The position numbers and the translations under genes are program-made. A stretch of DNA of 64,000 bases from Aeromicrobium panaciterrae (GTDB lineage: Bacteria; Actinomycetota; Actinomycetes; Propionibacteriales; Nocardioidaceae): NCBI RefSeq assembly GCF_031457275.1, contig NZ_JAVDWH010000001.1:2356001-2420000 (forward strand), read 5' to 3'. Of this stretch, positions 16,042-24,557 are shown piece by piece; position 1 is the stretch's first letter; each line of letters starts with the position of its first letter. Below the pieces are notes generated by a model. The model searched no databases. It had not been told where the DNA came from and worked only from the letters and a program-made list of their open reading frames with translations.

Positions 16042-18021
16042 TTACTGCACGAATCGCTGACGGCCGAGCACCGCGACACCTGCGACTGTCAGCAGGCCAC
16101 CGACGAGGAGCGGCCCGAGTGGAGCTCCTCCCGTGTCAGGCAAGAGGGCATCGTCTTCATCGTCCAGATGTACGACCTTGCCGCACTCTGCCGCGCCAGC
16201 GTCTCCAATGAAGACCTGCTGGCCGACGAGTTCGTAGCCTTCTTCAGCAGTCGCCGTGATCTCCCACGGGCCCTCGACGCCATCGCCCACTGTGAACGTG
16301 TAGACGACACCTTCAATCACCGTCGGAGTCGGTCGCTCTGAACCGGGGCACCCTTCGTCCACAACTACCTCCGCCACAACGATCTGCGCACCGCCTGCAC
16401 ACTGCTCGGGCAGCGTCACCGTGCCACTCCACTCGGCGACTGTGTCGTCGGCGAAACCGAAGCCCTCCTGCGGCGTAGCCATGACTGTCCATTCGCCGGT
16501 CACCCCGTCGCCCTCAGTGAAGGCATACGCGACCCCTTCGGTCACAGGGAGTGTGACCGAGCCATCCTCGTCGCAGCTGTCTGCGACCGTTGGCGGCACT
16601 GGAAGTGCGCATTCGATGCGATCTCCCAGGTCACCCGACCACATCGTCTGAGTCTCGGCTGGGAACGCGAAGTCTTCGTTCGCGGTAGCCGTCACCTTCC
16701 ACGGCCCCTCTGTCGGCGAGTCTCCAGCTGGATCGAACGCGTAGGTCACGCCTTCAGTCGTCGGGAGTTCAACGTTTCCGTCCTCACCGCACTTCTCGAT
16801 ATCCGTGACGCTCGGAGCGACTGGAGTCGCGCACGTGGTGTGCGCGCCCAAGTTGCCGTTCCAGCTCGTCGACGCACCGTCCGCAATGACGAAGCCTTCA
16901 TCGGCTGTCGCCGTCACCTTCCACGGACCCTCCGTCGGCGACTCGCCAGCCGGATCGAACGCGTACGTCACGCCCTCAGTCGTGGGAAGCACCACGAGCC
17001 CGTCGGTGCCACACGCCGTGATCTCGGTGACTGTCGGCGCGATCGGAGTCACGACAATCACATCGTCGCAGTCGTTGCCGTACTGCGCCTGCCCCTCAAC
17101 GGTCCAGTTCTGGCCCGGGAAGCTGCCGGGAACACCCTGCTTGGTGTAGTCGAATGGCGGGATGATGTCGAGACCATCGTTGCCGTGGCCCGTCCCATTG
17201 ATGATCGAGTCGAAGTCGACGCTGATGGACTGCCCGTTTGCGGGGTTGCCCGGCGGGAGGTGACAGATGTCGATCGTCTTCTCAGTGTCGTCAACCACGG
17301 TCGGGCATTCCTCAACGGTCGCGGCCCGCGAGGTCGTGTGGTCCACAACCCATTCGCCCGGAGTGCCAAGGACCCAGGTCCAGGAGTTCTCATCGAAGAC
17401 GTAAGGAGTCGAGCGGGTGTAGAAGGTCGTCGTCACGGTCTTCTCGGTGCAGTTCGGGTCTCCCGTCTCGTCCTTGTTCTCGACCTTCGCATCGGGTTGA
17501 TTCGGCTGGTCCTCGTCGCAGCCGTTGTTGTACTGCGACTGACCCTCACCGGTCCAGTTCTGGCCCGGGAAGCTGCCGGGAACACCCTGCTTGGTGTAGT
17601 CGAATGGCGGGATGATGTCGAGACCATCGTTGCCGTGGCCCGTCCCATTGATGATCGAGTCGAAGTCGACGCTGATGGACTGCCCGTTGGCGGGGTTGCC
17701 CGGCGGGAGGTGACAGATGTCGATCTTGTGGTCGGTGTCGTCAGGCAACGTGTTGTCGTCCGGCTTGGTGCTTTCGGCATGCCGCGCGCTGGCGGCCTTC
17801 TTGGGTGTGTTGTCAGGCGGCGGGCTGTCGGCCGTCTTGGCCGTGTCGTCAGACGACGAGCTGTCTGTCGGTTCGGCTGCATCAGCAGGCGGCGGGCTGT
17901 CAGCCGTCTTGGCCGTGTCGTCAGACGACGAGCCGTCGGGCAGCGTGTTCGTTGAGCCGGGCGACGCAGCAATGAACACCGAACCAGCCAGCATCGCAAG
18001 CACCAAGGCAAATCTCTTCAT
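16042..18021 (-). CDS. LPXTG-anchored surface protein with duplicated modules
   Basis: A 659-residue exported protein. It has a signal peptide (1-25), an acidic Ser/Asp/Pro-rich stretch with 'SSSDDTAKTADSPPP' repeats, and two almost identical ~58-residue modules beginning 'ICHLPPGNPANGQS' and containing 'GHGNDGLDIIPPF'. Four or five ~65-residue beta-type repeats ('TEGVTYAF...GPWKVTATA') follow. The sorting signal LPDTG (627-631) precedes a hydrophobic segment and a short basic tail. It should be linked to the wall by a sortase, not seen in the window. The ATG is preceded by 'TAGAGGGAGCAGTTTC'. The ligand or role is unknown. Confidence 0.92.
   Translation of the reverse strand: MKRFALVLAMLAGSVFIAASPGSTNTLPDGSSSDDTAKTADSPPPADAAEPTDSSSSDDTAKTADSPPPDNTPKKAASARHAESTKPDDNTLPDDTDHKIDICHLPPGNPANGQSISVDFDSIINGTGHGNDGLDIIPPFDYTKQGVPGSFPGQNWTGEGQSQYNNGCDEDQPNQPDAKVENKDETGDPNCTEKTVTTTFYTRSTPYVFDENSWTWVLGTPGEWVVDHTTSRAATVEECPTVVDDTEKTIDICHLPPGNPANGQSISVDFDSIINGTGHGNDGLDIIPPFDYTKQGVPGSFPGQNWTVEGQAQYGNDCDDVIVVTPIAPTVTEITACGTDGLVVLPTTEGVTYAFDPAGESPTEGPWKVTATADEGFVIADGASTSWNGNLGAHTTCATPVAPSVTDIEKCGEDGNVELPTTEGVTYAFDPAGDSPTEGPWKVTATANEDFAFPAETQTMWSGDLGDRIECALPVPPTVADSCDEDGSVTLPVTEGVAYAFTEGDGVTGEWTVMATPQEGFGFADDTVAEWSGTVTLPEQCAGGAQIVVAEVVVDEGCPGSERPTPTVIEGVVYTFTVGDGVEGPWEITATAEEGYELVGQQVFIGDAGAAECGKVVHLDDEDDALLPDTGGAPLGPLLVGGLLTVAGVAVLGRQRFVQ
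17101..17275 (-). repeat. 175-bp internal repeat, copy B (surface protein)
   Basis: Identical to 17551-17725 except for one base (GTTTG against GTTGG); offset exactly 450 bp, a multiple of three. Confidence 0.97.
17551..17725 (-). repeat. 175-bp internal repeat, copy A (surface protein)
   Basis: Partner of 17101-17275. Recombination between the two would delete 450 bp, or 150 codons, in frame. Confidence 0.97.
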
Positions 18022-18337
18022 GAAACTGCTCCCTCTACGCCGCCGTCAGACTGCGACGCATCCCTGTTCACGACCGCCAGTGCACCCGGTGGTCAAGTGA
18101 GTTTTGGCCGCCCTCACGACCTGTGACCCCACCTGATCAGCACCGTATGGCGAGGGGGTGTGTCTTCCCCAGACACGAAAGACCCCCTCGAAGCACGACC
18201 AAATGGCCATGCCTGATGCAGTTCGAGCCGAAACTTTTCAGACGAGTGGACAGGGGCGTGTGACCCCCGCCCTACCGCGCAACCTCGGCAAATCGACATA
18301 CTGAGGGGTCTTTTGTCTTCAAGGAGAAGTGAGCCGC
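18022..18337. other. 316-bp intergenic region with a bulged hairpin
   Basis: This divergent region separates the surface-protein and lyase genes and must hold both promoters, but I cannot place -10/-35 boxes with confidence. Its only clear structure is at 18151-18190: CGAGGGGGT pairs with ACCCCCTCG and an inner GTGTCT pairs with AGACAC, with a five-base one-sided bulge (GAAAG). Confidence 0.6.
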
Positions 18338-19387
18338 GTGCGCAACCCCAGAGCGTTCCTCCGCCCCCTCGCCGTCGGAGCTCCGACGCCGGTCGCCGAC
18401 ATCCCGTTCCGCCCAAGCCGGATGATCCACTTCTTCGACCCGAGCAATCCCAAAATGGCCGACAAGGTTCCCGATATTGCGACCAAGGTCGACATCATCC
18501 TCGGCAACCTCGAGGACGCCATCAAGACCGAGAACAAGGAAGCCGCGCGTCAGGGCCTGGTCGACATCGCGAAGAAGACCGACTTCGGCCAGACGCAACT
18601 CTGGACCCGCATCAACAGCCTCGATTCGCCGTGGGCCCTGGATGACCTCATCACCCTGGTGACCGAGATCGGCGACAAGCTCGACGTCGTCATGGTCCCG
18701 AAGGTCGAAGGCGCTCAGGACATCCACTACATCGACCGCATCCTCGCCCAGCTCGAAGCACGCGCTGGCCTGAAGCGACCGATCCTCGTACACGCGATCC
18801 TCGAGACCGCTGAAGGCATGACGAACGTCGAGGAGATTGCTGCAGCCAGCCCCCGCATGCAGGGCATCTCGCTCGGTCCGGCCGACCTCGCCGCCAGCCG
18901 TCGTATGAAGACGACCCGCGTCGGCGGCGGTCACCCCGGCTACCTCGTACGCCAGGACCCCACCGGCGACGACCTGACCGAGGGACGCACGACGTACCAG
19001 CAGGATCTCTGGCACTACACGATCGCTCGTATGGTCGACGCCTGCGCCGCGAACGACATCCTCCCGTTCTACGGACCGTTCGGTGACATCAAGGACGTCG
19101 TCGCGTGCGAGGACCAGTTCCGCAACGCCTTCCTGCTCGGTTGTGTCGGTGCGTGGAGCCTGCACCCCGTGCAGATCGACATCGCCCGCAAGGTCTTCTC
19201 ACCTGATCCCGCCGACGTGGCACATGCCAAGGAAGTCGTCGAAGCCATGGGCGACGGCTCTGGTGCCGTGATGATCAACGGCAAGATGGAGGACGACGCC
19301 TCCTGCAAGCAGTGCATCGTCATGCTCGACCTCGCGAAGGCTCTCGCTGAGCGCGATCCCGAGCTCGCCGCCGCCTACGACCTCTAG
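18338..19387 (+). CDS. HpcH/HpaI aldolase family, malyl-CoA lyase-like
   Basis: A 349-residue TIM-barrel C-C lyase. '[12 protein letters not shown]', the metal-binding '[19 protein letters not shown]' and the C-terminal '[10 protein letters not shown]' correspond to the CitE/malyl-CoA-lyase superfamily. The long form with the '[15 protein letters not shown]' insert suggests L-malyl-CoA/beta-methylmalyl-CoA lyase, cleaving to glyoxylate plus an acyl-CoA; this is an inference. 'AAGGAG' lies 11 bases before GTG at 18338 and only two before GTG at 18329, so the start is uncertain by three codons. Followed after eight bases by a second lyase. Confidence 0.82.
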   Translation: MRNPRAFLRPLAVGAPTPVADIPFRPSRMIHFFDPSNPKMADKVPDIATKVDIILGNLEDAIKTENKEAARQGLVDIAKKTDFGQTQLWTRINSLDSPWALDDLITLVTEIGDKLDVVMVPKVEGAQDIHYIDRILAQLEARAGLKRPILVHAILETAEGMTNVEEIAAASPRMQGISLGPADLAASRRMKTTRVGGGHPGYLVRQDPTGDDLTEGRTTYQQDLWHYTIARMVDACAANDILPFYGPFGDIKDVVACEDQFRNAFLLGCVGAWSLHPVQIDIARKVFSPDPADVAHAKEVVEAMGDGSGAVMINGKMEDDASCKQCIVMLDLAKALAERDPELAAAYDL

Positions 19388-19395
19388 GACCTCAG

Positions 19396-20265
19396 ATGAC
19401 TGATCTCCGCCCCCGCCGTTCCGTCCTCTACATGCCGGGCGCCAATGAGCGCGCGCTTGAGAAGGCCAAGGGCATCGACGCCGACGCGCTGATTCTCGAC
19501 CTCGAGGACGCCGTCTCCCCTGACGCCAAGGTTGAGGCTCGCGATCGCGTATGTGCCGCAGTCGCTTCAGGCGAGTACGGACATCGCGAGCTCGCGATCC
19601 GCATCAACGGCATCGGCACCGAATGGCATGAGGCAGATATCGCCGCCGCGGCCGCTGCCGGACCTGACGCCGTTCTGGTTCCCAAGGTCAACTCGGCCGC
19701 TGAGGTACTGCAGCTCGTCGCCGCGCTCGAAGCCAACGGCGCGCCTGCTCACACCGCCCTCTGGGCCATGGTCGAGACGCCGATCGCCCTGCTTCACGCC
19801 GAGGAGATCGCCGCTGCCCATGAGCGCCTGACGGTGATCGTGATGGGCACCAACGATGTGGTCAACGAGACGTACGGTCTGCACGTGCCGGGCCGCAACC
19901 CGGTCGTACTGACGGCCATCTCCATCTCGTTGCTCGCCGCTCGCGCGGCCGGCAAGGTGATCCTCGATGGCGTCTACAACGACGTCAAGAATGCCGAAGG
20001 CTTCGAGGCCGAGGCCCGTCAGGGACGCGAAATGGGCTTCGATGGCAAGACCCTGATTCACCCGAGCCAGGTCGAACCCGCCAACGCTGCATTCGGTCCA
20101 TCCGAGGACGAGATCGAGCACGCCAAGTCGATGATCGCGACGTTCGAAGAAGGCAAAGCCGCTGGTCAGGGCGTCGTGACGTTCAACGGCAAGATGATCG
20201 AGGAGCTCCACGTACGCGATGCGCACCGGATCCTCGCTTCCGCCGAGGCGATCGCCTCACGCTAG
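19396..20265 (+). CDS. CitE-like HpcH/HpaI family lyase or thioesterase
   Basis: A 289-residue CitE-type protein. Signature segments are 'RRSVLYMPGANERALEKA' (1-26), 'LILDLEDAVSPDAK', 'IRINGIGTEWHEAD', 'MVETPIALLHAEEIA' and 'DGKTLIHPSQVEPAN'. Family members are citrate-lyase beta-like, citramalyl-CoA lyases or malyl-CoA thioesterases. Placed directly after a malyl-CoA-lyase-like gene, a malyl-CoA thioesterase or partner lyase role is plausible but unproven. A strong terminator follows. Confidence 0.85.
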   Translation: MTDLRPRRSVLYMPGANERALEKAKGIDADALILDLEDAVSPDAKVEARDRVCAAVASGEYGHRELAIRINGIGTEWHEADIAAAAAAGPDAVLVPKVNSAAEVLQLVAALEANGAPAHTALWAMVETPIALLHAEEIAAAHERLTVIVMGTNDVVNETYGLHVPGRNPVVLTAISISLLAARAAGKVILDGVYNDVKNAEGFEAEARQGREMGFDGKTLIHPSQVEPANAAFGPSEDEIEHAKSMIATFEEGKAAGQGVVTFNGKMIEELHVRDAHRILASAEAIASR

Positions 20266-20271
20266 GCACAG

Positions 20272-20308
20272 AGAAGCGCCGTACGGATCTGATCCGTACG
20301 GCGCTTCT
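20272..20308. terminator. Bidirectional terminator
   Basis: A perfect 18-bp inverted repeat (20272-20289 and 20291-20308) with a one-base loop as written, centred on GGATCTGATCC, between the lyase gene and the convergent small basic ORF. Confidence 0.9.
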
Positions 20309-20326
20309 GCTTTTGTAGGGGCGGTT

Positions 20327-20587
20327 CTACCGGCTGCTGCGCAGGCTGTAGACGCTTGACTCGATTGACCTTTTGCGCTTTTGGAGGTTGCGACGCTGTC
20401 GCACCGACTCCAGGAGCACTGCTCGGTCGATCTCGGACAACTCATCCCAGGCGCGCTTGCCGCGGGCCCGTCGGGCTTCGAATATTGCCACTGACTTCAC
20501 CCCCTCTCCAACGGTTCCGGTCGTCGGTGAGGAGTAGTCGGTTGAGTTCTTAGCGGTTATGAGTCGTGTTTCGAGATTCGTGGTCAT
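20327..20587 (-). CDS. Small basic hypothetical protein
   Basis: An 86-residue protein I do not recognise. The ATG at 20587 follows 'AAAGGAGGCGCGCT', a near-perfect ribosome site. The N-terminal 35 residues are polar and Ser/Thr-rich. Residues about 38-86 are strongly basic and helical ('EARRARGKRAWDELSEIDRA', then 'RQRRNLQKRKRS'). An internal GTG (residue 34) with 'GGAGAGGGG' before it could give a 53-residue form. Use of ATA, AAA and AGG codons is unlike its neighbours. It lies downstream of the micropeptide terminator on the same strand, so expression needs read-through or its own promoter. Confidence 0.6.
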   Translation of the reverse strand: MTTNLETRLITAKNSTDYSSPTTGTVGEGVKSVAIFEARRARGKRAWDELSEIDRAVLLESVRQRRNLQKRKRSIESSVYSLRSSR

Positions 20588-20635
20588 AGCGCGCCTCCTT
20601 TCAGTGGTGATGGATGGATGAATAGCGGTCGGACA

Positions 20636-20671
20636 TACAAAAAACCGCTTCAGATCAGAGATCCGAAGCGG
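20636..20671 (-). terminator. Rho-independent terminator after the micropeptide ORF
   Basis: On the minus strand CCGCTTCGGATC pairs with GATCTGAAGCGG (20660-20671 with 20645-20656; one mismatch) over a three-base loop, followed by a run of T (20637-20644). This is the textbook intrinsic form and sits 22 bases after the small ORF's stop. Confidence 0.92.
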
Positions 20672-20693
20672 CAGAAGTGCCAAGAAGTGATGA

Positions 20694-20789
20694 CTACTTC
20701 AGGTGCACTGCTTCGGAGGTCGGACCGGCAAAGGGCATGACGGCAAGACGGCTATCAACGCCGTTCGTCATTGTGAAAATCTTCTGCAT
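20694..20789 (-). CDS. Predicted 31-residue micropeptide
   Basis: Read directly from the sequence: ATG at 20789, 31 codons, TAG at 20694-20696. It is preceded by 'AAGGAGGTGGACCC', the strongest ribosome site in the window, and followed by an intrinsic terminator. The peptide begins MQKIFTMTNGVDSRLAV, continues with MPFAGPTS and ends EAVHLK. It has no Cys and no transmembrane stretch. It could be a free-standing micropeptide, a translated leader for the small basic ORF, or a RiPP-like precursor; no modification enzyme is adjacent. Function unknown. Confidence 0.6.
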   Translation of the reverse strand: MQKIFTMTNGVDSRLAVMPFAGPTSEAVHLK

Positions 20790-20837
20790 GGGTCCACCTC
20801 CTTCATCAGTTTCGTGCTCTTTCGGAGCAGTCGTGCC

Positions 20838-20867
20838 AACGTAGCGCAGCCGCCGCGGAGTTGTCTA
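20838..20867 (-). promoter_or_regulatory. Candidate promoter of the micropeptide gene
   Basis: On the minus strand TAGACA (20862-20867) and TACGTT (20838-20843) are 18 bases apart. This would place transcription initiation about 40 bases before the ATG at 20789. It is a weak match to the housekeeping consensus. Confidence 0.35.
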
Positions 20868-20933
20868 ACCACCGAGCCGTGTCGCGGCCAACAGGTCCGA
20901 TTCCTGCTGGCCGCTCCACGTCCTGGAGATGGA

Positions 20934-22346
20934 TCAGCCGAGGTTGAGGGCTCGGGCGATGGTGAAGAACAGGTCAGTCTGATCGGTCAGACCCACCACA
21001 TTCGCGGCCTGCGGACCATAGCCAGCGATGCGCACCTGGGTTCCGGTGTGCTGCTGTGATCCGCCAGCTGGCGCCGTGCCGTACGCGATCGTCATCGGGC
21101 TGCCGTCAACCGTCAACAGCGTTGCCGTGAGTCCAGGCGTGTTGGAGCCTGCCTCAACGATCTGGCTGGTGTGGCCATGGTCGGCCGTCACCACGACGAG
21201 CGTGTGCTTGTCCTTCTTGGCGAACTTCAAGGCAGCCTCGAGGGCGGCGTCCATATCGAGCGCTTCACCGATCTGGCCACACGCATTGGCTGCGTGATCC
21301 TGCTTGTCGATGCTGGCGCCCTCAACCTGCAGGAAGAAGCCCTTCTTCGAGCCCTTGTCGAGAAGCGAGATCGCCTTCTTCGTCATCGCCTTGAGCGACG
21401 GCTGCCCAGCCGGCTTGGACTCGTTCGGTGTGCACTTCGCAGCTGGCGTTGTGCCACCCGTCGGCGTTGCGGCGGGTCCAACCAGGTTCACCGGCAGGTT
21501 GCCGGGCGCGAACAGGCCGAGCAGTGGCTTCTTCTGGTCAGCCTTCGATACGGCATCGAGTGCTGCAGCATCGTTGACCACGTTGTAGCCACGGTTCTTG
21601 GCCTGCTCGAGCAGCGTCAGTCCGGCGTATTTGCCTGCGGCAGCCTTCTCATTGAAGGTCGTAGCGCCGCCACCAAGACTGACGTCCGGTCGCGTACCGA
21701 TGAGCTGCTCGGTGATCGAACCCTTGCCACCGTTCTCCAGTGCCGCCTCGGGGCACGTGGCCGCGGTCTTGACCGGCCCGTAGCAGGAGCGCTGCGAGAT
21801 GTGCGAGACCTGTACTGCCGGCGTCGCATCCTGCAGCTCTGATGTGGTGACGTTTCCGGTCTTGTAACCCTTCTTCTTGGCCAGCTCGAGCAAGGTCGCC
21901 TTCGCCGTGCCGTGGATGTCGACCGAGACGGCGTTGTCGTACGTCTTGGTGCCGGTCGCCCATGCTGAACCGGTCGCGGCCGAGTCGGGCACGTAGTCGA
22001 CCTTGCCCTCCTTGGTCAGCGAGTAGGTCGTGTACTGACCCGTCAAAGGCAACGCGTCGATGCCAGGCAGCCGACCGCCGGCGCCGTACGCGTAGTTGCG
22101 GGCCGACGTGATCTCTGAGTCGCCCATGCCATCGCCAATGAACAAGATGACATTGTCAGCGCGACCGCCATCAATGGCAGCGCGAACTGCCTTGGTCTGG
22201 TCCCCTGAATTGCGTGCCGCTCCCCCGAATACCGAGAGATTCGCGCCCGCCCCGACAGCGCCAACCGCCGTGGCCGCGACGATGGCACTCGCCATCGCAA
22301 CGCCCACCACGGTGCGCTTGCTTGATTTCCTCGTGAATGAATTCAT
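20934..22346 (-). CDS. phoA: Secreted alkaline phosphatase
   Basis: A 470-residue PhoA-type phosphomonoesterase exported by an N-terminal signal segment (about 11-35). Key elements are metal-binding '[10 protein letters not shown]' (D72 region), the nucleophile motif '[12 protein letters not shown]' (Ser122), '[14 protein letters not shown]' and '[13 protein letters not shown]'. It releases phosphate from organic phosphomonoesters outside the cell. ATG at 22346 follows 'GGGGGAC'. No PHO-box was recognised upstream. Confidence 0.95.
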   Translation of the reverse strand: MNSFTRKSSKRTVVGVAMASAIVAATAVGAVGAGANLSVFGGAARNSGDQTKAVRAAIDGGRADNVILFIGDGMGDSEITSARNYAYGAGGRLPGIDALPLTGQYTTYSLTKEGKVDYVPDSAATGSAWATGTKTYDNAVSVDIHGTAKATLLELAKKKGYKTGNVTTSELQDATPAVQVSHISQRSCYGPVKTAATCPEAALENGGKGSITEQLIGTRPDVSLGGGATTFNEKAAAGKYAGLTLLEQAKNRGYNVVNDAAALDAVSKADQKKPLLGLFAPGNLPVNLVGPAATPTGGTTPAAKCTPNESKPAGQPSLKAMTKKAISLLDKGSKKGFFLQVEGASIDKQDHAANACGQIGEALDMDAALEAALKFAKKDKHTLVVVTADHGHTSQIVEAGSNTPGLTATLLTVDGSPMTIAYGTAPAGGSQQHTGTQVRIAGYGPQAANVVGLTDQTDLFFTIARALNLG

Positions 22347-22433
22347 GTCCCCCAACTCAACGGATGGGGGTGAACTCCGGCCGAACGCCAGATCAAGTCT
22401 CGAGGAATGAGTTGCGCTGAGGCCGCCTGCGGC

Positions 22434-22494
22434 CGAACGTGCAACCAGGTTGAGCTGCGCGCGGCGAAGCCGCCAGGAATGTCGAAACCTCGTG
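22434..22494. repeat. Interspersed repeat, copy 2 (inverted relative to copy 1)
   Basis: The reverse complement begins CACGAGGTTTCGAC and continues with TTCCTGGCGGCTTCGCCGCG and GCTCAACCTGGTTG, matching 8494-8556 along its length. It lies in the 168-bp gap between phoA and the FUSC gene. Confidence 0.65.
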
Positions 22495-22514
22495 CGATCA
22501 ACACCTAACGCAAC

Positions 22515-23630
22515 CTAAAACTCGAGGCGCTCGTCGATCTCGTCTCGGGTGAAACCACTGGCATACAGCAGATCGGCCGCGAGCGAACGCACCTGAGCGG
22601 CGATCGACGCGCTGTTCATCGTCATGGCGTCGGGCAAGGCAGCGGACGCCATGCGGGCAGCCTCGATGAGCTCCTGGCGGGCTTCATCGAAGGCGTCTTG
22701 CTGCGAGAGATCGTCGGCGAAGATGCCGATTGCCTTGGCGAGAGCATCGATCGCGAGGTCCATGTCCGGCGGTACGTGCTCGCCGTGACGCAGCAGTGCC
22801 GACGTCTTGCGGGCCAAGACGCGCGCATCACGCACGGCGTTGTCGAGGTCGCGCACTGTCGCGACATAGGTCTCGACGTGCCCGCGTTGCTTCCACCGCA
22901 TCGGCGCCATGCGGGCAATCTCGGTGACATTGGCCGCCGTCGAGGTCATCGACTCAACCTGCGGCTGCATAGCCCGCGCTTCGTCGAGCGCTAGATCGGC
23001 GAGCGACGCGTCGACCGTACGGAGCGCCTGCGCCGTACGACTGAGAATCCCGGCCAGCTGCGTGAGGAACTGCTGCACTTCGCGGTCGATGTCTCGTACG
23101 GGATTGCGGGGAATGAGCAGGATCGTTGCAAGCCCGAACACCCCGCCGATCAGCGCATCGATGAACCGCGTGCTCGCCGGGTTTGCGGCACCAGCCACGG
23201 GAATGACGGTTGCGAGAAGGACCGAAGACGTCGCTGCCTGAGTGAGTGCGAGGCCCTTCAGGCCGACCAGGATGCCGACGATCATCGTCAGCACGATCAC
23301 CAGCGCAAGTTGCCAGGTGCCGCGCCCGATCACCAGGATGATGAGCTCTCCGACGAGGACGCCGGTCGAAACGCCCAATACGAGCTCGAACAACGTACGC
23401 GCGCGCAACCCCGCGCCCGCGATCAGCACGATAATCGCGGAGATCGGGGCGAAAAACGCCTGCTGGTGGTCCAAGACATGCGTCGCGAAGTAGTAGGCAG
23501 CGGCCGTGGCAAGGCTCAGCCGAAGCAGGAGTCGCCATCGTCGCCTGAGTATGTGCAGGCGGTCGCGGAACGTACCTTCGGACCGACGCAGGTGCAGTCG
23601 GCGAAGCGGTATGTCGCGCGCCGGGCTCAT
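22515..23630 (-). CDS. FUSC family membrane protein (aromatic-acid-exporter-like)
   Basis: A 371-residue protein with a basic N-terminus, about six membrane segments in residues 35-175 and a long helical cytoplasmic C-terminus. 'HQQAFFAPISAIIVLIAGAG' followed by 'GVSTGVLVGELI' matches the FUSC/ArAE-type half-domain. Family members export aromatic acids or similar anions; the substrate is unknown. The small DUF3618 protein is encoded after it on the same strand in the upstream position. Confidence 0.85.
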   Translation of the reverse strand: MSPARDIPLRRLHLRRSEGTFRDRLHILRRRWRLLLRLSLATAAAYYFATHVLDHQQAFFAPISAIIVLIAGAGLRARTLFELVLGVSTGVLVGELIILVIGRGTWQLALVIVLTMIVGILVGLKGLALTQAATSSVLLATVIPVAGAANPASTRFIDALIGGVFGLATILLIPRNPVRDIDREVQQFLTQLAGILSRTAQALRTVDASLADLALDEARAMQPQVESMTSTAANVTEIARMAPMRWKQRGHVETYVATVRDLDNAVRDARVLARKTSALLRHGEHVPPDMDLAIDALAKAIGIFADDLSQQDAFDEARQELIEAARMASAALPDAMTMNSASIAAQVRSLAADLLYASGFTRDEIDERLEF

Positions 23631-23637
23631 GACGTGC

Positions 23638-23886
23638 CTAGCGAAGCAGGCGACGCAGGAACGCGATCACCGCGACGATGGCTGCAATGCCTCCGAGGAC
23701 GGGTGCCAGCACGGCAACCTTGGGAGTGCCATCCGGCTCGACGAAGCGACCCTTGATGCTGGCCAAGCTGCGTCGAGCAATCGTGCTCGGGTGGGCGCGA
23801 TCAATCAGGGCGTCGACAGTGTCGGCCAACCGATCACGGATCTGCTCGATCTCGCTGACCAGCTCATCTGAATCGGCCTTTGCCAC
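23638..23886 (-). CDS. DUF3618 family small membrane protein
   Basis: An 82-residue protein. 'DSDELVSEIEQIRDRLADTVDALIDRAHP' near the N-terminus is the DUF3618 pattern, and a C-terminal membrane segment ('VAVLAPVLGGIAAIVAVIAF') ends in a basic RRLLR tail. GTG at 23886 is selected because 'GTGAGG' lies six bases upstream. It is seven bases upstream of the FUSC gene and probably co-transcribed with it. Function unknown. Confidence 0.85.
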   Translation of the reverse strand: MAKADSDELVSEIEQIRDRLADTVDALIDRAHPSTIARRSLASIKGRFVEPDGTPKVAVLAPVLGGIAAIVAVIAFLRRLLR

Positions 23887-23956
23887 GTCGCGCCTCACTC
23901 GTCTGGACGGCGAGGCCACGGAGGCGGGCCTGCGCTCGTACGTCAGGATAGTGCGT

Positions 23957-24430
23957 ATGACTGAACGCCTGCAGCCCGGAGACTCCGCACCCGATTTCAC
24001 CCTCGTCAACGACACCGGTGAGTCAGTGACCCTGTCGGGCCTGCGCGGCCAGAACGTGATCGTCTACTTCTACCCCGCCGCCATGACGCCCGGCTGCAGC
24101 AAGCAGGCCTGCGACTTCAGCGATTCGATCGATCGTCTGCAGGCCGAGGGCTACACGGTTCTCGGCATTTCACCGGACAAGCCCGAGAAGCTCGCGAAGT
24201 TCCGCGAGCGCGATGGGCTCACGATCACGCTGTTGTCGGACCCCGAGCGTGAAGTGCTCGAGGCCTGGGGCGCGTACGGCGAGAAGAAGCTCTACGGCAA
24301 GGTCGTCGTCGGCGTCATCCGGTCGACCTTCGTGGTCGATGGCGACGGCAAGATTTCGTATGCCGCCTACAACGTCAAGGCCACAGGCCATGTTGCGAAG
24401 CTCCGCAAGGACCTCAAGCTCGACGCCTGA
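23957..24430 (+). CDS. bcp: Thioredoxin-dependent peroxiredoxin (Bcp/PrxQ)
   Basis: A 157-residue peroxiredoxin reducing hydroperoxides with thioredoxin. The active site reads 'MTPGCSKQACDFSD': peroxidatic Cys in PGC and resolving Cys five residues later, the usual alpha-helix arrangement of Bcp. The start is ATG at 23957; the upstream open frame overlaps the DUF3618 gene antisense. Confidence 0.95.
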   Translation: MTERLQPGDSAPDFTLVNDTGESVTLSGLRGQNVIVYFYPAAMTPGCSKQACDFSDSIDRLQAEGYTVLGISPDKPEKLAKFRERDGLTITLLSDPEREVLEAWGAYGEKKLYGKVVVGVIRSTFVVDGDGKISYAAYNVKATGHVAKLRKDLKLDA

Positions 24431-24436
24431 TCTGAG

Positions 24437-24518
24437 TGCCGGTGACAGGACTTGAACCTGCACGTCCGAAGACACAGGTTCCTAAGACCTGCGTGTCTAC
24501 CAATTCCACCACACCGGC
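24437..24518 (-). tRNA. tRNA-Leu (TAG)
   Basis: Acceptor GCCGGTG pairs with CACCGGC, discriminator A, with a class II variable arm. The anticodon stem CAGGT/ACCTG holds loop CTTAGGA, giving anticodon TAG (codons CUA and CUN). No CCA is encoded. Confidence 0.96.
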
Positions 24519-24557
24519 TCGGGGTCCATCCTAGTTGGAATGGCCCCTATCCCCTGA

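Noticed and set aside
16840-17955. 371-codon + strand frame with Arg-rich repeats
   Set aside because: Exact antisense of the LPXTG protein; its repeats only mirror the duplicated DNA.
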